In this document: positions 51,300 through 62,433 of the stretch, in pieces
How the letters are laid out: every line of letters begins with the position of its first letter
Position numbering within the stretch: position 1 is the first letter of the stretch
Assembly: GCA_963921195.1 (NCBI GenBank)
Contig: OY992536.1
Span: forward strand, 620,001-684,000
DNA length: 64,000 bases
Source of the DNA: Pegoplata infirma
Lineage: Eukaryota > Arthropoda > Insecta > Diptera > Anthomyiidae
Reading direction: 5' to 3'
Translations under genes and position numbers: made by a program
The notes under the pieces: model-generated
The model's input: only the letters and a program-made list of their open reading frames with translations
Database searches by the model: none
Told to the model about the DNA's origin: nothing

Positions 51300-51769
51300 C
51301 CATACAACGGAGTGGTTAAAATATCTACCACTTTAAACGCTTCCTAAAATACAAATATATATCATGCTACTGGAAGGTAGCAGAAATAATAATATTCCCC
51401 AAACCAGGAAAAAACGCTCATGAAGTCAAATCCTACCGACCTATTGCTTTATTGCCCATAATGGGAAAACTATTTGAAAGAATAATTAGCACAAGATTAG
51501 AATTCGTTATAAAAACCAAAAACCTGATTCCAGACCATCAATTTGGATTTGGAAAACAACACTCTACTATAGAGCATATACACAGAGTTACACATCAAAT
51601 AGAGATCGCTCTTGAACATAAGGAGGTGTGCTCGGCAGTCTTCTTACAATTAGACGTATCCATAGCTTTCGATGGTGTCTGGCATGCTGGACTTATGCGA
51701 AAGATACAAAATATTCTACCCACAACATATTGCGAACTACTTCAGTCCTACATTTCAGATAGATACTAG
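51300..51769 (+). pseudogene. Jockey-type non-LTR reverse transcriptase fragment
   Basis: The plus frame reads ISCYWKVAEIIIFPKPGKNA, VKSYRPIALLPIMGKLFERI, IPDHQFGFGKQHSTIEHIHR and then LQLDVSIAFDGVWHAGLMRK, ending YISDRY and a stop. KPGK, SYRPIxLLP, xQFGFRxxHST and the DVxxAFDxVWH motif (catalytic motif A, Asp present) are diagnostic of jockey-clade LINE reverse transcriptases. The fragment begins before motif 1 and stops before the YADD motif, so both ends are missing. It is the only retroelement protein visible in the window. Confidence 0.88.
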
Positions 51770-51776
51770 GTCTATT

Positions 51777-51910
51777 CGATTACCTTACTACAATCTACTA
51801 TTTTTTACTCATTTTACTACAGCTGGAAATTTTCAATACAAAAAGTAAACAAGACTTTCCAGTTGTAGTAAAAATAGTAAGAAATTTGGGTAATCGAATG
51901 GAGCTACTAA
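51777..51910. mobile_element. Small palindromic MITE in the jockey fragment
   Basis: TATTCGATTACCTTACTACA on the left and TAAGAAATTTGGGTAATCGA on the right form an inverted repeat with CCAGTTGTAGTAAAA / TTTTACTACAGCTGG inside. It lies where the jockey coding sequence is interrupted. Flanking GGTCTATTCG / CGAATGGAGC are not a clear duplication. Confidence 0.55.
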
Positions 51911-51945
51911 GAGTAAAATGCGAAAATCAGTACTCTAAACTTCAT

Positions 51946-52056
51946 CAAATAACCTCGACTTCAAATATAGAAAATTAATGTGGCTAGTTGGTAGAAATTC
52001 AAATCTTTCGACACACATTAAATTAATGTTGTACAACCAAGTTCTCAAACCTGTAA
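51946..52056 (+). pseudogene. Jockey-type fragment, C-terminal piece
   Basis: The plus frame reads NLDFKYRKLMWLVGRNSNLS and THIKLMLYNQVLKPV, matching the jockey-clade region 'K.YWL.GR.S.LS..NKLLLY..VLKP' that lies after the YADD motif. It is in the same orientation as 51300-51769. About 150 residues expected between the two pieces, including YADD, are missing and replaced by the small MITE. The element is dead. Confidence 0.8.
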
Positions 52057-52718
52057 AAAAATCAGGCAAATCTTTTTTCACCAAATTACATAAAATGATA
52101 GGGTGAGAATTCAAGAAAAAAATATTTTTTTTAACCACTCTAATGTATATATAAAATATGCAAACACAAAAAATAAAACTTATGTGCCTGATAATGCACA
52201 TAAGTTCTAAAGTCTATACTTTCATATCTGCTTAAAAAACAAGAGTGGCTGCAGAACCTTATCAACAGGCAAACTTTGGTTTTTTCGCAGACAGTTTATG
52301 GCAGAAATTTAAAATTATCGCTGTTTTTTTCTTTATTCTGTTGCGATTATTAAATTCGACAACATGCCATAAAGTCAAAAGTTCCTTAAATTTAGATAAG
52401 AAATTAAGCGATTTAAAACTGAATATCGTCACATTAAATGCAAACGGCCATAACTATGATGATTCATTCATTCGACAGTTTTCGAAATCTGCGAAATTAT
52501 AATTGAAATTAAAAAAAAAAACTATTATCAAGGAAATGGCATCAAAATCAGTCATATGGTCTCTGAGTGTGCTCACTGACAATTGATGAGTGTTTCATTG
52601 GATAAAAATGCAAATTTGATCGTATATGGGCTTGTTTGACGACCATTACAAAAACAAAATGCACACGTTCATTCAGCAGGTTGGACGGCATGCAGTATCG
52701 TGTATGGCCCCTATATAG
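52057..52718 (+). other. Spacer with an unrecognised 85-codon frame
   Basis: A plus frame at 52245-52502 starts at GTG and reads YQQANFGFFADSLWQKFKI, then a hydrophobic FFFILLRLL stretch and LNIVTLNANGHNYDDSFIRQ. Composition is more protein-like than most frames here, but there is no ATG, no intron signals and no recognised family. It may be another retroelement relic. The rest is unremarkable. Confidence 0.3.
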
Positions 52719-52858
52719 TAGGGTGGAGCAAATTTAGCTTTTTTCGAATTTTAAAATCGCCGGGTTCGAAAAAGTTACCTTTTAGGGTCTATATTAACAC
52801 AAAAAAAATATTTTTTTAAACATGTTTAACCACCTAAACATGATTAAATTTAAACTAA
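52719..52858. repeat. TAGGGTGGAGCAAATT repeat end
   Basis: TAGGGTGGAGCAAATTTAGC followed by TTTTTTCGAATTTTAAAATC and TTAGGGTCTATATTAACAC matches 50455-50530. It is probably the left end of the large foldback element that continues beyond 53088. Confidence 0.5.
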
Positions 52859-53087
52859 TACCATATTCACATTCATTTAAACCAGTTTAATTTTGTGTTG
52901 TCCCCATACAATTTTAAACATGTTATCTGTCAAAATAAAACACCGTTTAATTTTCACGTTTAAATTGTATGGGGAAACACAATAATTAAACTAGTTAAAA
53001 ATGAATGCGAACACCGTTTTATTATTAAGGTACATAAACACGTTTAATTGCTTAAACTAGTTTAAAAATATGAATGTGAATATGGCA
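52859..53087. mobile_element. TACCATATTCRCAT MITE, copy 2
   Basis: Ends TACCATATTCACATTCAT and ATGAATGTGAATATGGCA are inverse. The flanks are TAA and TTA. Interior GTATGGGGAAACACAA and GTTTAATTTTGTG are shared with copy 1 (24847-25137). Length 229 bp. Confidence 0.75.
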
Positions 53088-53227
53088 TTAAGGTGCAAAA
53101 TTCTCATATAGGTTTTTTGAGCTATTTTGATCCACCAATTTTATCATCTTATTTTATCCAAATAAGTGTTTGGCAGTATTAAATTATATATGGTTCAATT
53201 TCAAATTATATATGGACCTGTATAATG

Positions 53228-54757
53228 GTCCAAATTTCAATTTTTTTTTTTCAAAATTTTTGTTTTTTTTTGTACTTTCTAAAAAAAAATCCCAAAAAAT
53301 TCTTACAAGCGCTCTAGTATGCGATTTTTAAGTTTTAAAATTTAAATCTCATTTTTAAAAATGTTTGTACTCTTCGATTTTTTTGATTTTTTTTTGTATA
53401 AAACTTCTATCAATTCTACAAATTTTTTGCCCAGGAAGATTGTGGGATAACGATTATTACTATTTTTTAAAATTTTTTGAAAAAATTTTATTGTAATTTT
53501 TCAATCTTAAAATCATTTTTACTGCTCCAATGGTGCGTCATAAAGGGGTCCTTTATAAGACCGATCCCCATTAATTTTTACGTCTTAACATTTCTTTGGA
53601 ACAAACTAATACCCTATCTCCAATTTCTAAGGGGGCTCCCACACAAAACGACATTTTTTAAAATTTGTTCCAACCGCTCTAACTGCCCTAATAGTGCCCT
53701 TAGAGCAACAAAATGTATGACCGACCCACAATATTTTTTTATTCCAAACATTTTCTCTGAACACACCTACCCTCTATCTTTAACTGTTAGGGCGGTCCCC
53801 ATACAATTTTTTTTATTTTTTGTAAATTTGTTTTATTTAATCAGCTTCTACCGGTCCAATGGTGCGTCCAATAGGGGTCATTAGTGAGACCGACCCCCAT
53901 TTATTTTTACCCTAAAACACTTTTTTAAAACATACCTACGCCCTATCTTCATTCCCTTAGTAGGCTCCCACACAAATAACAGTTGGGGCAAATTTTATAA
54001 AAATGTAATTTTGTATGGGAGCCTACTTAGGTAGTGGAGATAGGGCGTAGGTATGTTTTGAAAAAATGTTGTAGGGTAAAAATAAATGGGGGTCAGTCTC
54101 ACTAATGATCCCTCTCGGACGCACCATTGGACCGGTAGAAGCTGATTAAATTAAACAAATTTACAAAAAATAAAAAAAATTGTATGATAGAGGGTAGGTG
54201 TGTTCAGATAGAGGGTAGGTGTGTTCAGAGAAAATGTTTGGACTAAAAATATATTGTGGGTCGGTCATACACTTTGTTGCTCTAAGGGCAATATTTGGGC
54301 AGTAAGAGCGGTTGGAACAAATTTTAAAAAATGTAGTTTGTGTGGGAGCCCCCTTAGAAATTGGAGATAGGGTATTAGTTTGTTCCAAAGAAATGTTAAG
54401 ACGTAAAAATTAATGGGGATCGGTCTTATAAAGGACCCTTCTATGACGCACCATTGGAGCAGTAGAAATGATTTTAAGATTGGAAAATTACAATAAAATT
54501 TTTTCAAAAAATTTAAAAAAATAGTAATAATCGTTATCCCACGATCTTCCTGGGCAAAAAATTTGTAGAATTGATAGAAGTTTTACACAAAAAAAATTCA
54601 AAAAAATCGAAGAGTACAAACATTTTCAAAAATGAGATTTAAATTTTAAAACTTAAAAATCGCATACTAGAGCGCTTTTAAGAATTTTTTGGGATTTTTT
54701 TTAAAAAGTACAAAAAAAAAAACAAAAATTTTGAAGAAAAAAATTTGAAATTTGGAC
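53228..54757. mobile_element. 1.5-kb foldback element
   Basis: Two arms of about 760 bp meet near 53992. GTCCAAATTTCAA at the left matches TTGAAATTTGGAC at the right. Inner mirrored pairs include GCGCTCTAGTATGCGATTTT, GGTGCGTCATAAAGGGGTCC, TCTAAGGGGGCTCCCACAC and CCTACGCCCTATCT with their complements. Similarity by eye is high. Open frames of 135 and 80 codons on opposite strands (53477-53884 and 54265-54507) are the same text read from each arm. Flanking text (TTTTGAACGGGTCATC, CACATGGAATGCCCCA) resembles the AGGGTGG repeat family, so the foldback may be its core. Confidence 0.8.
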
Positions 54758-54967
54758 TATTATTGAAGAAGTTATGATTAAAAGAAGTTTGAGTATAGGA
54801 ACAAACTACCAATTTTTAAAAATTCGATATCTTTTGAACGGGTCATCAAAAAAATCTGAAAATTTACCACGAAGGAGTTTCCGAAGGGTACTAAAAACTG
54901 TAAACAAATTGGGAAAATCTAAAAAAAAGTTTTTCAAAGTGTCCGATTTCACATGGAATGCCCCATA
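54758..54967. repeat. AGGGTGG-family right flank
   Basis: TTTGAACGGGTCATCAAAAA, GGAGTTTCCGAAGGGTAC and CACATGGAATGCCCCA continue the large element to its apparent right end near 54967. The 94-codon frame at 54774-55058 crosses into the next MITE and is rejected. Confidence 0.4.
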
Positions 54968-55416
54968 TATGATGTTTATAAAATTATATACAACTATGCA
55001 CTCAGAAAATTATGTAAGTTACTACATGTTAGTTGTTTGTATATTTTACAGTAGTTAGTTGTTTTCAAATACAAAGTCAGTTATTTTTGTATGAAAAATA
55101 TTTCTGTTAGTTATTTTAAGTCGTTTTTTTGAATAACTAACAAAAAAAAAACTGTATTGTAGTAGCAGTTAAATAAAGTAGTTACAAAGTAGTTATTTTA
55201 ACTGACATTTTCAGTTGATTTTACTAACATAATTTTTTGAGTGTATAGGAACTTTTTTACTCGGGTAATTAGATTTGACCAAATTCAGGATCAAATTGTA
55301 TCAATGTTTATATTTTTTGATCTAAAGTAATACAATTAGATATTATTTGATACAACCATTTTACGGATCAAATTAGAACTATTTAGCAAAATTAGCAAAA
55401 TATTTTTACTAGGGAT
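54968..55416. repeat. CCCGAGTAAAAA MITE right-arm fragment
   Basis: ATGATGTTTATAAAATTATATACAACTAT, an inserted MITE, then ATAGGAACTTTTTTACTCGGG ending at 55265: this is the right arm of the family as at 11865-11910. Beyond it, 55266-55410 (GATACAACCATTTTACGGAT) is related to 12040-12080. Positions 55409-55416 (CTAGGGAT) are a target copy. Confidence 0.6.
54999..55243. mobile_element. CACTCAGAAAATTATG MITE, copy 3
   Basis: Ends CACTCAGAAAATTATG and CATAATTTTTTGAGTG, with TG on the left and TA on the right. The host CAACTATATAGGAACTTTTT is intact in sister MITEs (11885-11905), so the target was TA and the left copy has since mutated. Interior GTTAGTTGTTT and AATAACTAACAAAA motifs. 245 bp. Confidence 0.82.
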
Positions 55417-57246
55417 TAGGGTTTCTAAATTCCCGGACTTTTCCAATTCCCGGGAAATCGTTTTAAAAAAATCGTATTCCCGGGAATTCCCGGGAATTTT
55501 TAAATTGAAAAACAATTTTCAACTTTATCATATCAAAATTATTATATTACAAATTATGGTCGTATTTTCCAATTTAAAACCATTATAGATGTCTTCTTTT
55601 GTAAAATAGTTTTATTAACCTCTAAAATATACGTAGAAAGTTCATAAAATCAATTTTTAGTAGAAATATTAGACCTTATCATAGTTTTTGTATTTGCGTT
55701 GATGTATTTCCACTCCATACAAAATTTTTCACAATTCGCAAAATATTTATAACTATCCGATTTTGGATCAAATACGGTTTAAATCACTTTTTTGAAAATT
55801 TTTCTAACTTTGACTACGCCAACCGTAAGAAAATTATATTTTGAAGTTTAAAAAAATATTTATTTTTCACGACCGATAGATATCAGGCTTTTATTTCATA
55901 TTTGAAATTTTAAGCTGAAAACCAGATTTGTTATATCGTTAAATTTGAGCTATCTAAAAAAACATAACTTTTCAGGAGAGCAAAAAAACCGTCGCATTCG
56001 CGTATTTTTAAACTTTTTGTCGGCCGATCTTTTACAATATTAATAAATAATTACTACTAAATTTTACACGTGCTTTGTTTGTAAAAATTCGTATTATTCG
56101 CTGAGTTACAGCAGATAGCTCAACCTTTTTTATTTGAAATTAATCAACCTAAGCAGATAGCTCATTAAATATAGACTTTAAAGCTTTATAACTTTTTAAC
56201 GGATTATGTTAAAAATGTGAATTTGGTACCATATTTCTCAGTTTTTAAAGCCCTTCCGTTACAAGTGTTAAAAAAAATACTTTTTAATTTTTTTTTTAAA
56301 TCATCGATTTTTTCGCGCTTTATCGCCATTATTTGGAACCTTCATGAAGCTTGCGAAAAATGTCATAACACTTGTGTTTGCTGTACAATCGAATAGACAA
56401 ATAAAATATGCAAAAATTTCAACCGATTTTGCTCCGCATCGAAATATGGGTCAAAAACCGCGTTTTTAACCGCGGAATAGAGTTGAAACTTTAAAAAAAA
56501 AAAAATGCTATTATTTTTATTGATGGAAACACCATATAAAAAGTGATAATATAAAAAAAAATTAATTTAAAAGTTTACCCTAGTAAACTAAACTGTAGAT
56601 AGCTCAAATTTTTATTTATAAAAAAACATGGTTTCACATAGCTCATGCTATTTTTGGAATAAAATAGTCTTAAAATAATTTTTTTGTTCTGAAATTAATA
56701 CCATAGATGATACTTATGCCAGCGAACATTTTGCCATCAAAAACTCATTTTCGTCAACCGAGCAGATAGCTCAAATTGAATATAGTTCCACGATATATTC
56801 TTTAAATTATTGATATTTTTTGTTTAAGCACTATAATGATTGTTGTTCTGAATATAAAATACTAAATTTCGAAAAGAAGAAATCAATGGAATTTTAGATA
56901 AAGAAACCTTTTGCCAATTTGCAACTAACATTTGAAGTGCAATTTAGTTTTTTTCCGTATTTTGTCACGCAATCGATTAAAAAAAAATAATTATTAGGCC
57001 TAAATAATATGCAAGCTGTGAAGCATATCCTTACTAGTTTTTCTTTAAAAATTTTAATTCTTTCAAGGTTTTAATGTCATTTTTAAAAAATCATTTAAGA
57101 TTGTGTTAAAAATGTGTAAATTAAATATATTTTTATTAAAAAAATTAGCAACGAATTCCCGAAATTTCCCGAAGAAAAAATCCCGGGATTTTAGGAAAAA
57201 TATTTCCCGGGAATTCCCGGGAAATTTTTCCCGAATAGAAACCCTA
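55417..57246. mobile_element. hAT-type element E (TAGGGTTTCTA)
   Basis: Ends TAGGGTTTCTAAATTCCCGG and TTCCCGAATAGAAACCCTA are inverse with small differences. The exact 8-bp duplication CTAGGGAT lies at 55409-55416 and 57247-57254. ATTCCCGGGAATTCCCGGGA motifs are stacked at both ends (55430-55500 and 57150-57235). The middle has repeated GCAGATAGCTCAA (56110-56130, 56150-56170, 56600-56640, 56760-56780). No transposase frame survives. Confidence 0.87.
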
Positions 57247-57942
57247 CTAGGGATTATAAAAAATTAGATCTAATATGATCTTCAATATCAAATCAGATGA
57301 AATTTACCGTTCCATTTTTGTGATCTAATTATATAAAATTTGATCTAATAAGATATATGTAATTACTAGGGTTCGGACTTTTATGCAGTTAAAATCGCGT
57401 TTTATGCACATAAAACATGCACCAAAAATAGAAAAATACGAGCTAAAAATGTAAAAAATATGCACCTAAAAATTCTTTGAACAAAAGTTCAAGTTAAAAT
57501 AAAGTGAAACACAAAATTATAAAAGTAATACATAGAAAAAAATGTTTTGAGTAAATTTGTAATACTATTGAGTAAAAAGTTACCAAATTTGCACCAGTAA
57601 ACGATTTAAAAGTGTTGAGTAAAATTTTAATAAAAAATATAATAAATGTATACCAAAAATTTAAGTAAATTTTTAATTGACACAACTAAAACTTTACTCT
57701 AAATTTTTCGTTTTTTTTTTTAATAAGTTTTTATTTGTGTCAAGTAAAAATTTACTCAGAATTTATCAATTTATTTTTTTAAAAAGATTAAGAAAGTTTC
57801 ACATTTTTTTTACAAAAAAAAATATTTTTTTTTAATCTTTTACCAAAAATATTTATTACATTTTTATTAAATTATTTACTCAAATTTTTGTAAAAACTGT
57901 TAAGTAAATTTTTAATTGCGTCAATAAAAAAATTACGAAATT

Positions 57943-58624
57943 TTTATACCCTCCAACCACAGTATGGGGGTATACTCACTTTGTCATTCCGTTTGTAACG
58001 CATAGAAATATCGGTCGGGGACCCCATAAAGTATATATATTATTGATCTATGATCGATTATAAGTCATTCTATGAATGTCCGTCCGTCCGTCCGTCCGTC
58101 CGTCTGTATAAAACACGATTCAGTCCAAAATAAGAGAGCTAGACTCCTGAAAATTGGCAAGAATGTGTCTTTTGGTCATAGGCCGGCTAAGTTCGGAAAT
58201 GGGTAAAATCGGATAAGGGGCAAAAAAGTTCCCCCTTAAAGAACTAAAAAACCTCTTTAAAAACGCCATTTTTTACAGCTTTTTTTACATTTTTGTTAAA
58301 CAAATGAAATCTTTTTATGTCAGAGGGAGTTAAAATTCATACACTTAGACCCCGGGGGGGCTACAAAATATTTTTGTTTGTCCCGCCCCCTTTTGTGGGC
58401 GTGGATTAAAAAAAAACATAAAAATTATGAGAAAATGGTATAACTAAAGTTCAAAAGGCATAATAAATAATTTAGTAAACATTTATCGCGTTGGGGAAGG
58501 TATCCCCCAGCACCCCCACAGAGCCCCCTCCCCCCAAAACGCCTCTGATTTTTTTTAATGCATTTGAACATGTTGGAGGGTATCAAAGATTCGGCACAGC
58601 CGAATTTAGCACTCTCACTTGTTT
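57943..58624. mobile_element. mini-me/Helentron-like element, copy 2
   Basis: Same layout as 7525-8070 and at the same place inside hAT element B: ATACCCTCCAACCACAGTAT, GACCCCATAAAGTATATATA, a (GTCC)n run at 58078-58100, GGAGGGTATCAAAG, the hairpin TTCGGCACAGCCGAA and CACTCTCACTTGTTT. Because both B copies hold it at the corresponding site, the insertion probably predates the spread of B. Confidence 0.65.
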
Positions 58625-58682
58625 ATTTTAAATTTAAACAAGCGATTACTCAAAATTTTTTTTTCATATTTTCTTCTGTGTA

Positions 58683-60320
58683 CACTCAAAAAAAAACTGC
58701 AATGTTAGCAAAAAGAGCTTGTAAACCTACAAGAAAATTTGCTGATTTGCTGTGGGTTCAAACCACAATTTTTTTGGTAAAGTTAGCAAAAATGTTTTGC
58801 CAAAAATTAGTTAACTGAATTTTTTCTTATTTCAACTTAGTTCATACACATGCGAAGAGGACCGGCGATACTATAGAGCGGCGACGTATCCAGGATTTTG
58901 AAAACGGGGGGGCACAACTCCCAGAATTTTTTTGTCATCGCCTATTTATTTTTAACTATCAACCCCTACCCCACCCCCCCCCCCCTCACGATTTGGTCTT
59001 TATTATTAGAAAACAAAAAATGTCTTTTAATACAGATTTTATAAAAAAATTTCTAGAAATCTCTAAATCTTTTTACAGGCAAAATGTTTGAATCTACGAA
59101 TTTTCGTTTGAAAAACTACATTTTTGGTAAAAATAATGTCTGACAAATTCTCATGTTCAGAGTTTTTTTTTAAGAAATGGTTCTTTGAAACAATATGTAA
59201 CCTGAAAGTGTCACCATCAGAAATTTTATATTGGAATTGATATTTGCAATAAATATCAAAATTAAGCACTTTTTGCAAAAATCCATTGAATTGCAAAAAA
59301 TGAGAAAATCGTTTGTCAAAATCAAAATATGTAAACTAATTAGAGTTTAACCTTCTTATTCCAAATTATCTAACCAAACTTTTTAAGCGTATTGATTTTT
59401 TTCCCGATATTCGCGTTCGATATTTCGAACGCTCCTTTTTGTGGACCTACTGCTATGTATTCGTAAGTTAGTGCGTTCCATTTTATAAACATTCAAGTTT
59501 GAAGATTTAAAAAAAAAAATATTGTTTCACGTAAGAATTATAAGTGAGTGCCATATCAAAAAAACTATTAGAATATAAAAATGTTTCTATAGAAAAAACT
59601 TTTCAGAATATGAGAACTTCCTATAGAAATAATATCTAAGATTTTAATATAGAAAAAGTGTCTTAGAATATTATAGTTTGCAAATTTTGTATCGAAATTT
59701 ATTTTCATGACCTGACACATAGTTTTTATTAGATAAAACCTATATTAAGGGCTGGTAACTTATCAAAAGCTAATCAATGATTAATAGTAATCATTGATCA
59801 ATTTCATATAAATTTGACGTTTGGAATCACTAACAGCACTAATCATTGATTATATTGTGATGAGTTACCAGCCCTAAGTGTCTTTAAACATATTTTACTG
59901 ATATTTCAATAGAAATGTCTTTTTTTATTGTTTTTAAATTTTTTTTTTAAATTTTTTATTACATTTTAAAATTTTTCAAATCGAAAGGGGGTGACCACCC
60001 CCTGTATACGTCCATGCTATAGAGAGCCCGAGAACCAAAAATGGCCTCCATTTTGCTCCATCTGGCTTAGTTTCCGAGAAAGCGCCATTTAAGTTTTCTT
60101 AAAAAAAAATACAATTTATTTTTGCTAATATTAGCAAAAAAGCTTGTAAAAATTTGGTCAACTCAATTTTAAATTTAGCAAAAAAATTTGTTAAAATTTT
60201 GTTTAAAATTGCTAATGCGCTAAATGGAGTTTACAAGATATTTTTGCTAACATGCTAATCTCAACTAAAAATTTGCTAAAGGTTAGCTTACTAGCATTAG
60301 CAAAAAAAAAATTAGTAGAT
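58683..60320. mobile_element. CACTCAAAAAAA MITE with TTAGCAAA repeats, copy 2
   Basis: It starts TA|CACTCAAAAAAAAACTGC and follows the copy at 27473 (GCTTGTAAACCTACAAGAAA, GTTAGCAAAAATGTTTTGCC; then CCATCTGGCTTAGTTTCCGA and CTCAACTAAAAATTTGC after the nested insertion). The right end stops at ATTAGTAGATTT without GAGTG, so the terminus is lost. Confidence 0.7.
58879..60016. mobile_element. hAT-type element F (CGACGTATMCAGG)
   Basis: Ends CGGCGACGTATCCAGG and CCTGTATACGTCCATG are inverse with four or so differences. The exact 8-bp duplication CTATAGAG lies at 58871-58878 and 60017-60024. Both ends lead into a G or C run (ACGGGGGGGCAC and GTGACCACCCCC). 1,138 bp. The minus frame at 59063-59296 has no recognised domain. 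It is the youngest layer in this stack. Confidence 0.87.
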
Positions 60321-60624
60321 TTAAATTAGTTTTATTTTAAATGTAATTTAAGGCATACATTATAAAATAAAAAATATACACAACGATGTAAAAATATCAT
60401 AAATTCAAAAAAAAAAAAACTTTCAAAATATGCGACAAAAAATTTAATGTCAGCAATATATGCAAAAATATGCATTAAAAGCAAAATATGCAAAAATATG
60501 CACTAACAAATCAATGCCATTTTACTGCAAATTTCTTAATTCGCAAAGATATTTAGTTTTTGTTGCTCTCAGACTGACGACAACAAATATGCATTTACAT
60601 AAAAGTCCGAACCCTAGTAATTAC

Positions 60625-60837
60625 ATACATACATATATCAAATTTGATCTAATAAGATATAATCATATATTTTTAGATCCTCCATTTTTGGCATCAAATG
60701 ATGGATCTATTTATATATAATTATATTTAAAACTATGTATATGATTATATCAAAACTTTTTTACTCGGGCATTTTAATATCTGAATACAAAGAGATGAAA
60801 ATCATAAATGAACATCGAAACGTTTTTTATATTTATG
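60625..60837. repeat. AT-rich MITE fragment with ACTCGGG end
   Basis: TCTAATAAGATATAATCATA, GATCCTCCATTTTTGG and the terminus TTTTTTACTCGGG ending at 60769 match 13230-13335. It is the host into which hAT element B copy 2 was inserted. Confidence 0.6.
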
Positions 60838-62320
60838 AGGCATTTCACACCAAATGTCCCGCTATAGAAAAACATGTGTCCGGTGAATTTCTGAAAAGGT
60901 TGTATGAATACCCCTATATGTAGCTAAAAAATTGCGTTTTTGGTTATTCAATTTTTCAAAAACTGGGCTTAGGAGGCGTGGTCAAATATTGGAAAAATGG
61001 TAAAATTTGTGTCGAGCTACCTTGTTTTAATATTTATCAAATTAAAACGGAATGCACCACAATCTCAAAAATTTACATTCTTGTATAGTTTTGTATGGGC
61101 TATTGATTATTTTATTTTTTTTAATTTTCAGAACGCGTTCTGAAAATTTCCATTTTTTAAAAAAGTCAATTTATTACAAATCCGACCATTTGAATATTAA
61201 ATTTCATAGGAATTTTGTAATTTGCTTGTATTTTCTTGTTTCAACGTAGCGAATGAGTATTGAATATTTGCATAAATATTACTCATACGCTATGTTGAAA
61301 CAAGAAAATACAAGCAATTACTAAATTGTTATTAACCCATTTTGATCCTCTGTTCGATTTTTCGAACAGTAGGGAAAAAAAATATTTATGTATGAAAGAG
61401 CTGGAATTTCGGGTAAATGTGGTTATGAATGTTAAGTCTCATCTTTCTGGAATTAAAAAAAAATATACCCGCTTGACCACCGCAATTTATATGTCCCTTA
61501 ATTACAATGCAAATCATCACAGAAATTGTTTCAAGCAAAAACGAAAATTTCGATTTTTGGCTTTTAATTTTTTTGACTAATTTAAAATTTTTCTAGATTT
61601 AATTTATTATTAAATTCCAATAATTTGAATTATTTTGAAACTATTTGCTTTGAAAATAATCAAATATATTAATAAAATAGCAAGTAAATCCAAATATTAA
61701 AATTGCATAAAAAGTTGGAATGCAGGCTTTTCTGGGAAAACGGCACATTGAAAATTTTTTTTGACGGGATTTTTGAGATCAGCGGGTTCTAATTACCTTA
61801 AAAAAGTACCTTTTTCCAAAAAAGAAAAATAAAATTGAATCTTGGTCCAAAATGGGTTAAATTCAAAATTCAAATGCAATTTTCTCAAAAAAAAACACGA
61901 AAAACACATGTCTGAATTGTTTTGTTTGGATAGACAAACATCTAAACTTAAAAAAAAAAAAAATTAAAAAAAAAAACAAAAGTGGCCGGTTTTTTTTTCT
62001 GACTTTCTGAAAATTTTCAAAAAAAAAAAGTTTTAATCGATAGCCCATACAAAACTATACAACATGGCACAATAATGTAAATTTTTAAGATTGTGGTGCA
62101 TTCTGTTTTAATTTAATAAATATTTCAACAAGGAAACTCGACATAAATTTGACCATTTTTCCAATATTTGAACACGCCTCCTAAGCCCAGTTTTTGAAAA
62201 ATTTAAATACCAAAATGGCAATTTTTTTAGTTCCATATAGGACTATCCATACAACCTATTCCGAAATTTACGGTACACTCGTTTTTTTTCGCTGGACATT
62301 TGGTGTGGAATGCCTCTTAT
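60838..62320. repeat. Inverted-repeat element R1, copy d
   Basis: The left arm begins GAGGCATTTCACACCAAATGTCCCGC and includes AAAAACTGGGCTTAGGAGGC; the right arm ends TGGACATTTGGTGTGGAATGCCTC. The arms are inverse copies with a poorly conserved centre around 61350-61860. This copy shows both outer ends of the family, about 1.5 kb in all. The frames at 61052-61580 are not conserved between copies. Confidence 0.65.
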
Positions 62321-62433
62321 GTGTTTTGTTTCAGAAAAAAACAAATGTATATTTGTTGCAAATAAAAATAAATCTAGAGAAATATTTTTTAACATTTTGT
62401 TTTTTTCTGGATTAAAGTACATAGGTATGTATA

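Larger units (their letters stand above)
57367..60616. mobile_element. hAT-type element B, copy 2
   Basis: Ends TAGGGTTCGGACTTTTATGC and CATAAAAGTCCGAACCCTA are inverse; the exact 8-bp duplication GTAATTAC lies at 57359-57366 and 60617-60624. The sub-terminal ATGCAAAAATATGC and TTTTATGCACATAAAACATG motifs match copy 1 (6900-8473). It is longer because it holds a mini-me-like element (57943-58624), a CACTCA MITE (58683-60320) and, within that, another hAT-type element. At least four insertion layers can be ordered here. Confidence 0.88.

Noticed and set aside
53477..54507. 135-codon and 80-codon frames sharing the same wording
   Set aside because: Same text read from the two arms of the 53228-54757 foldback; no domain recognised and the frames break at different points.
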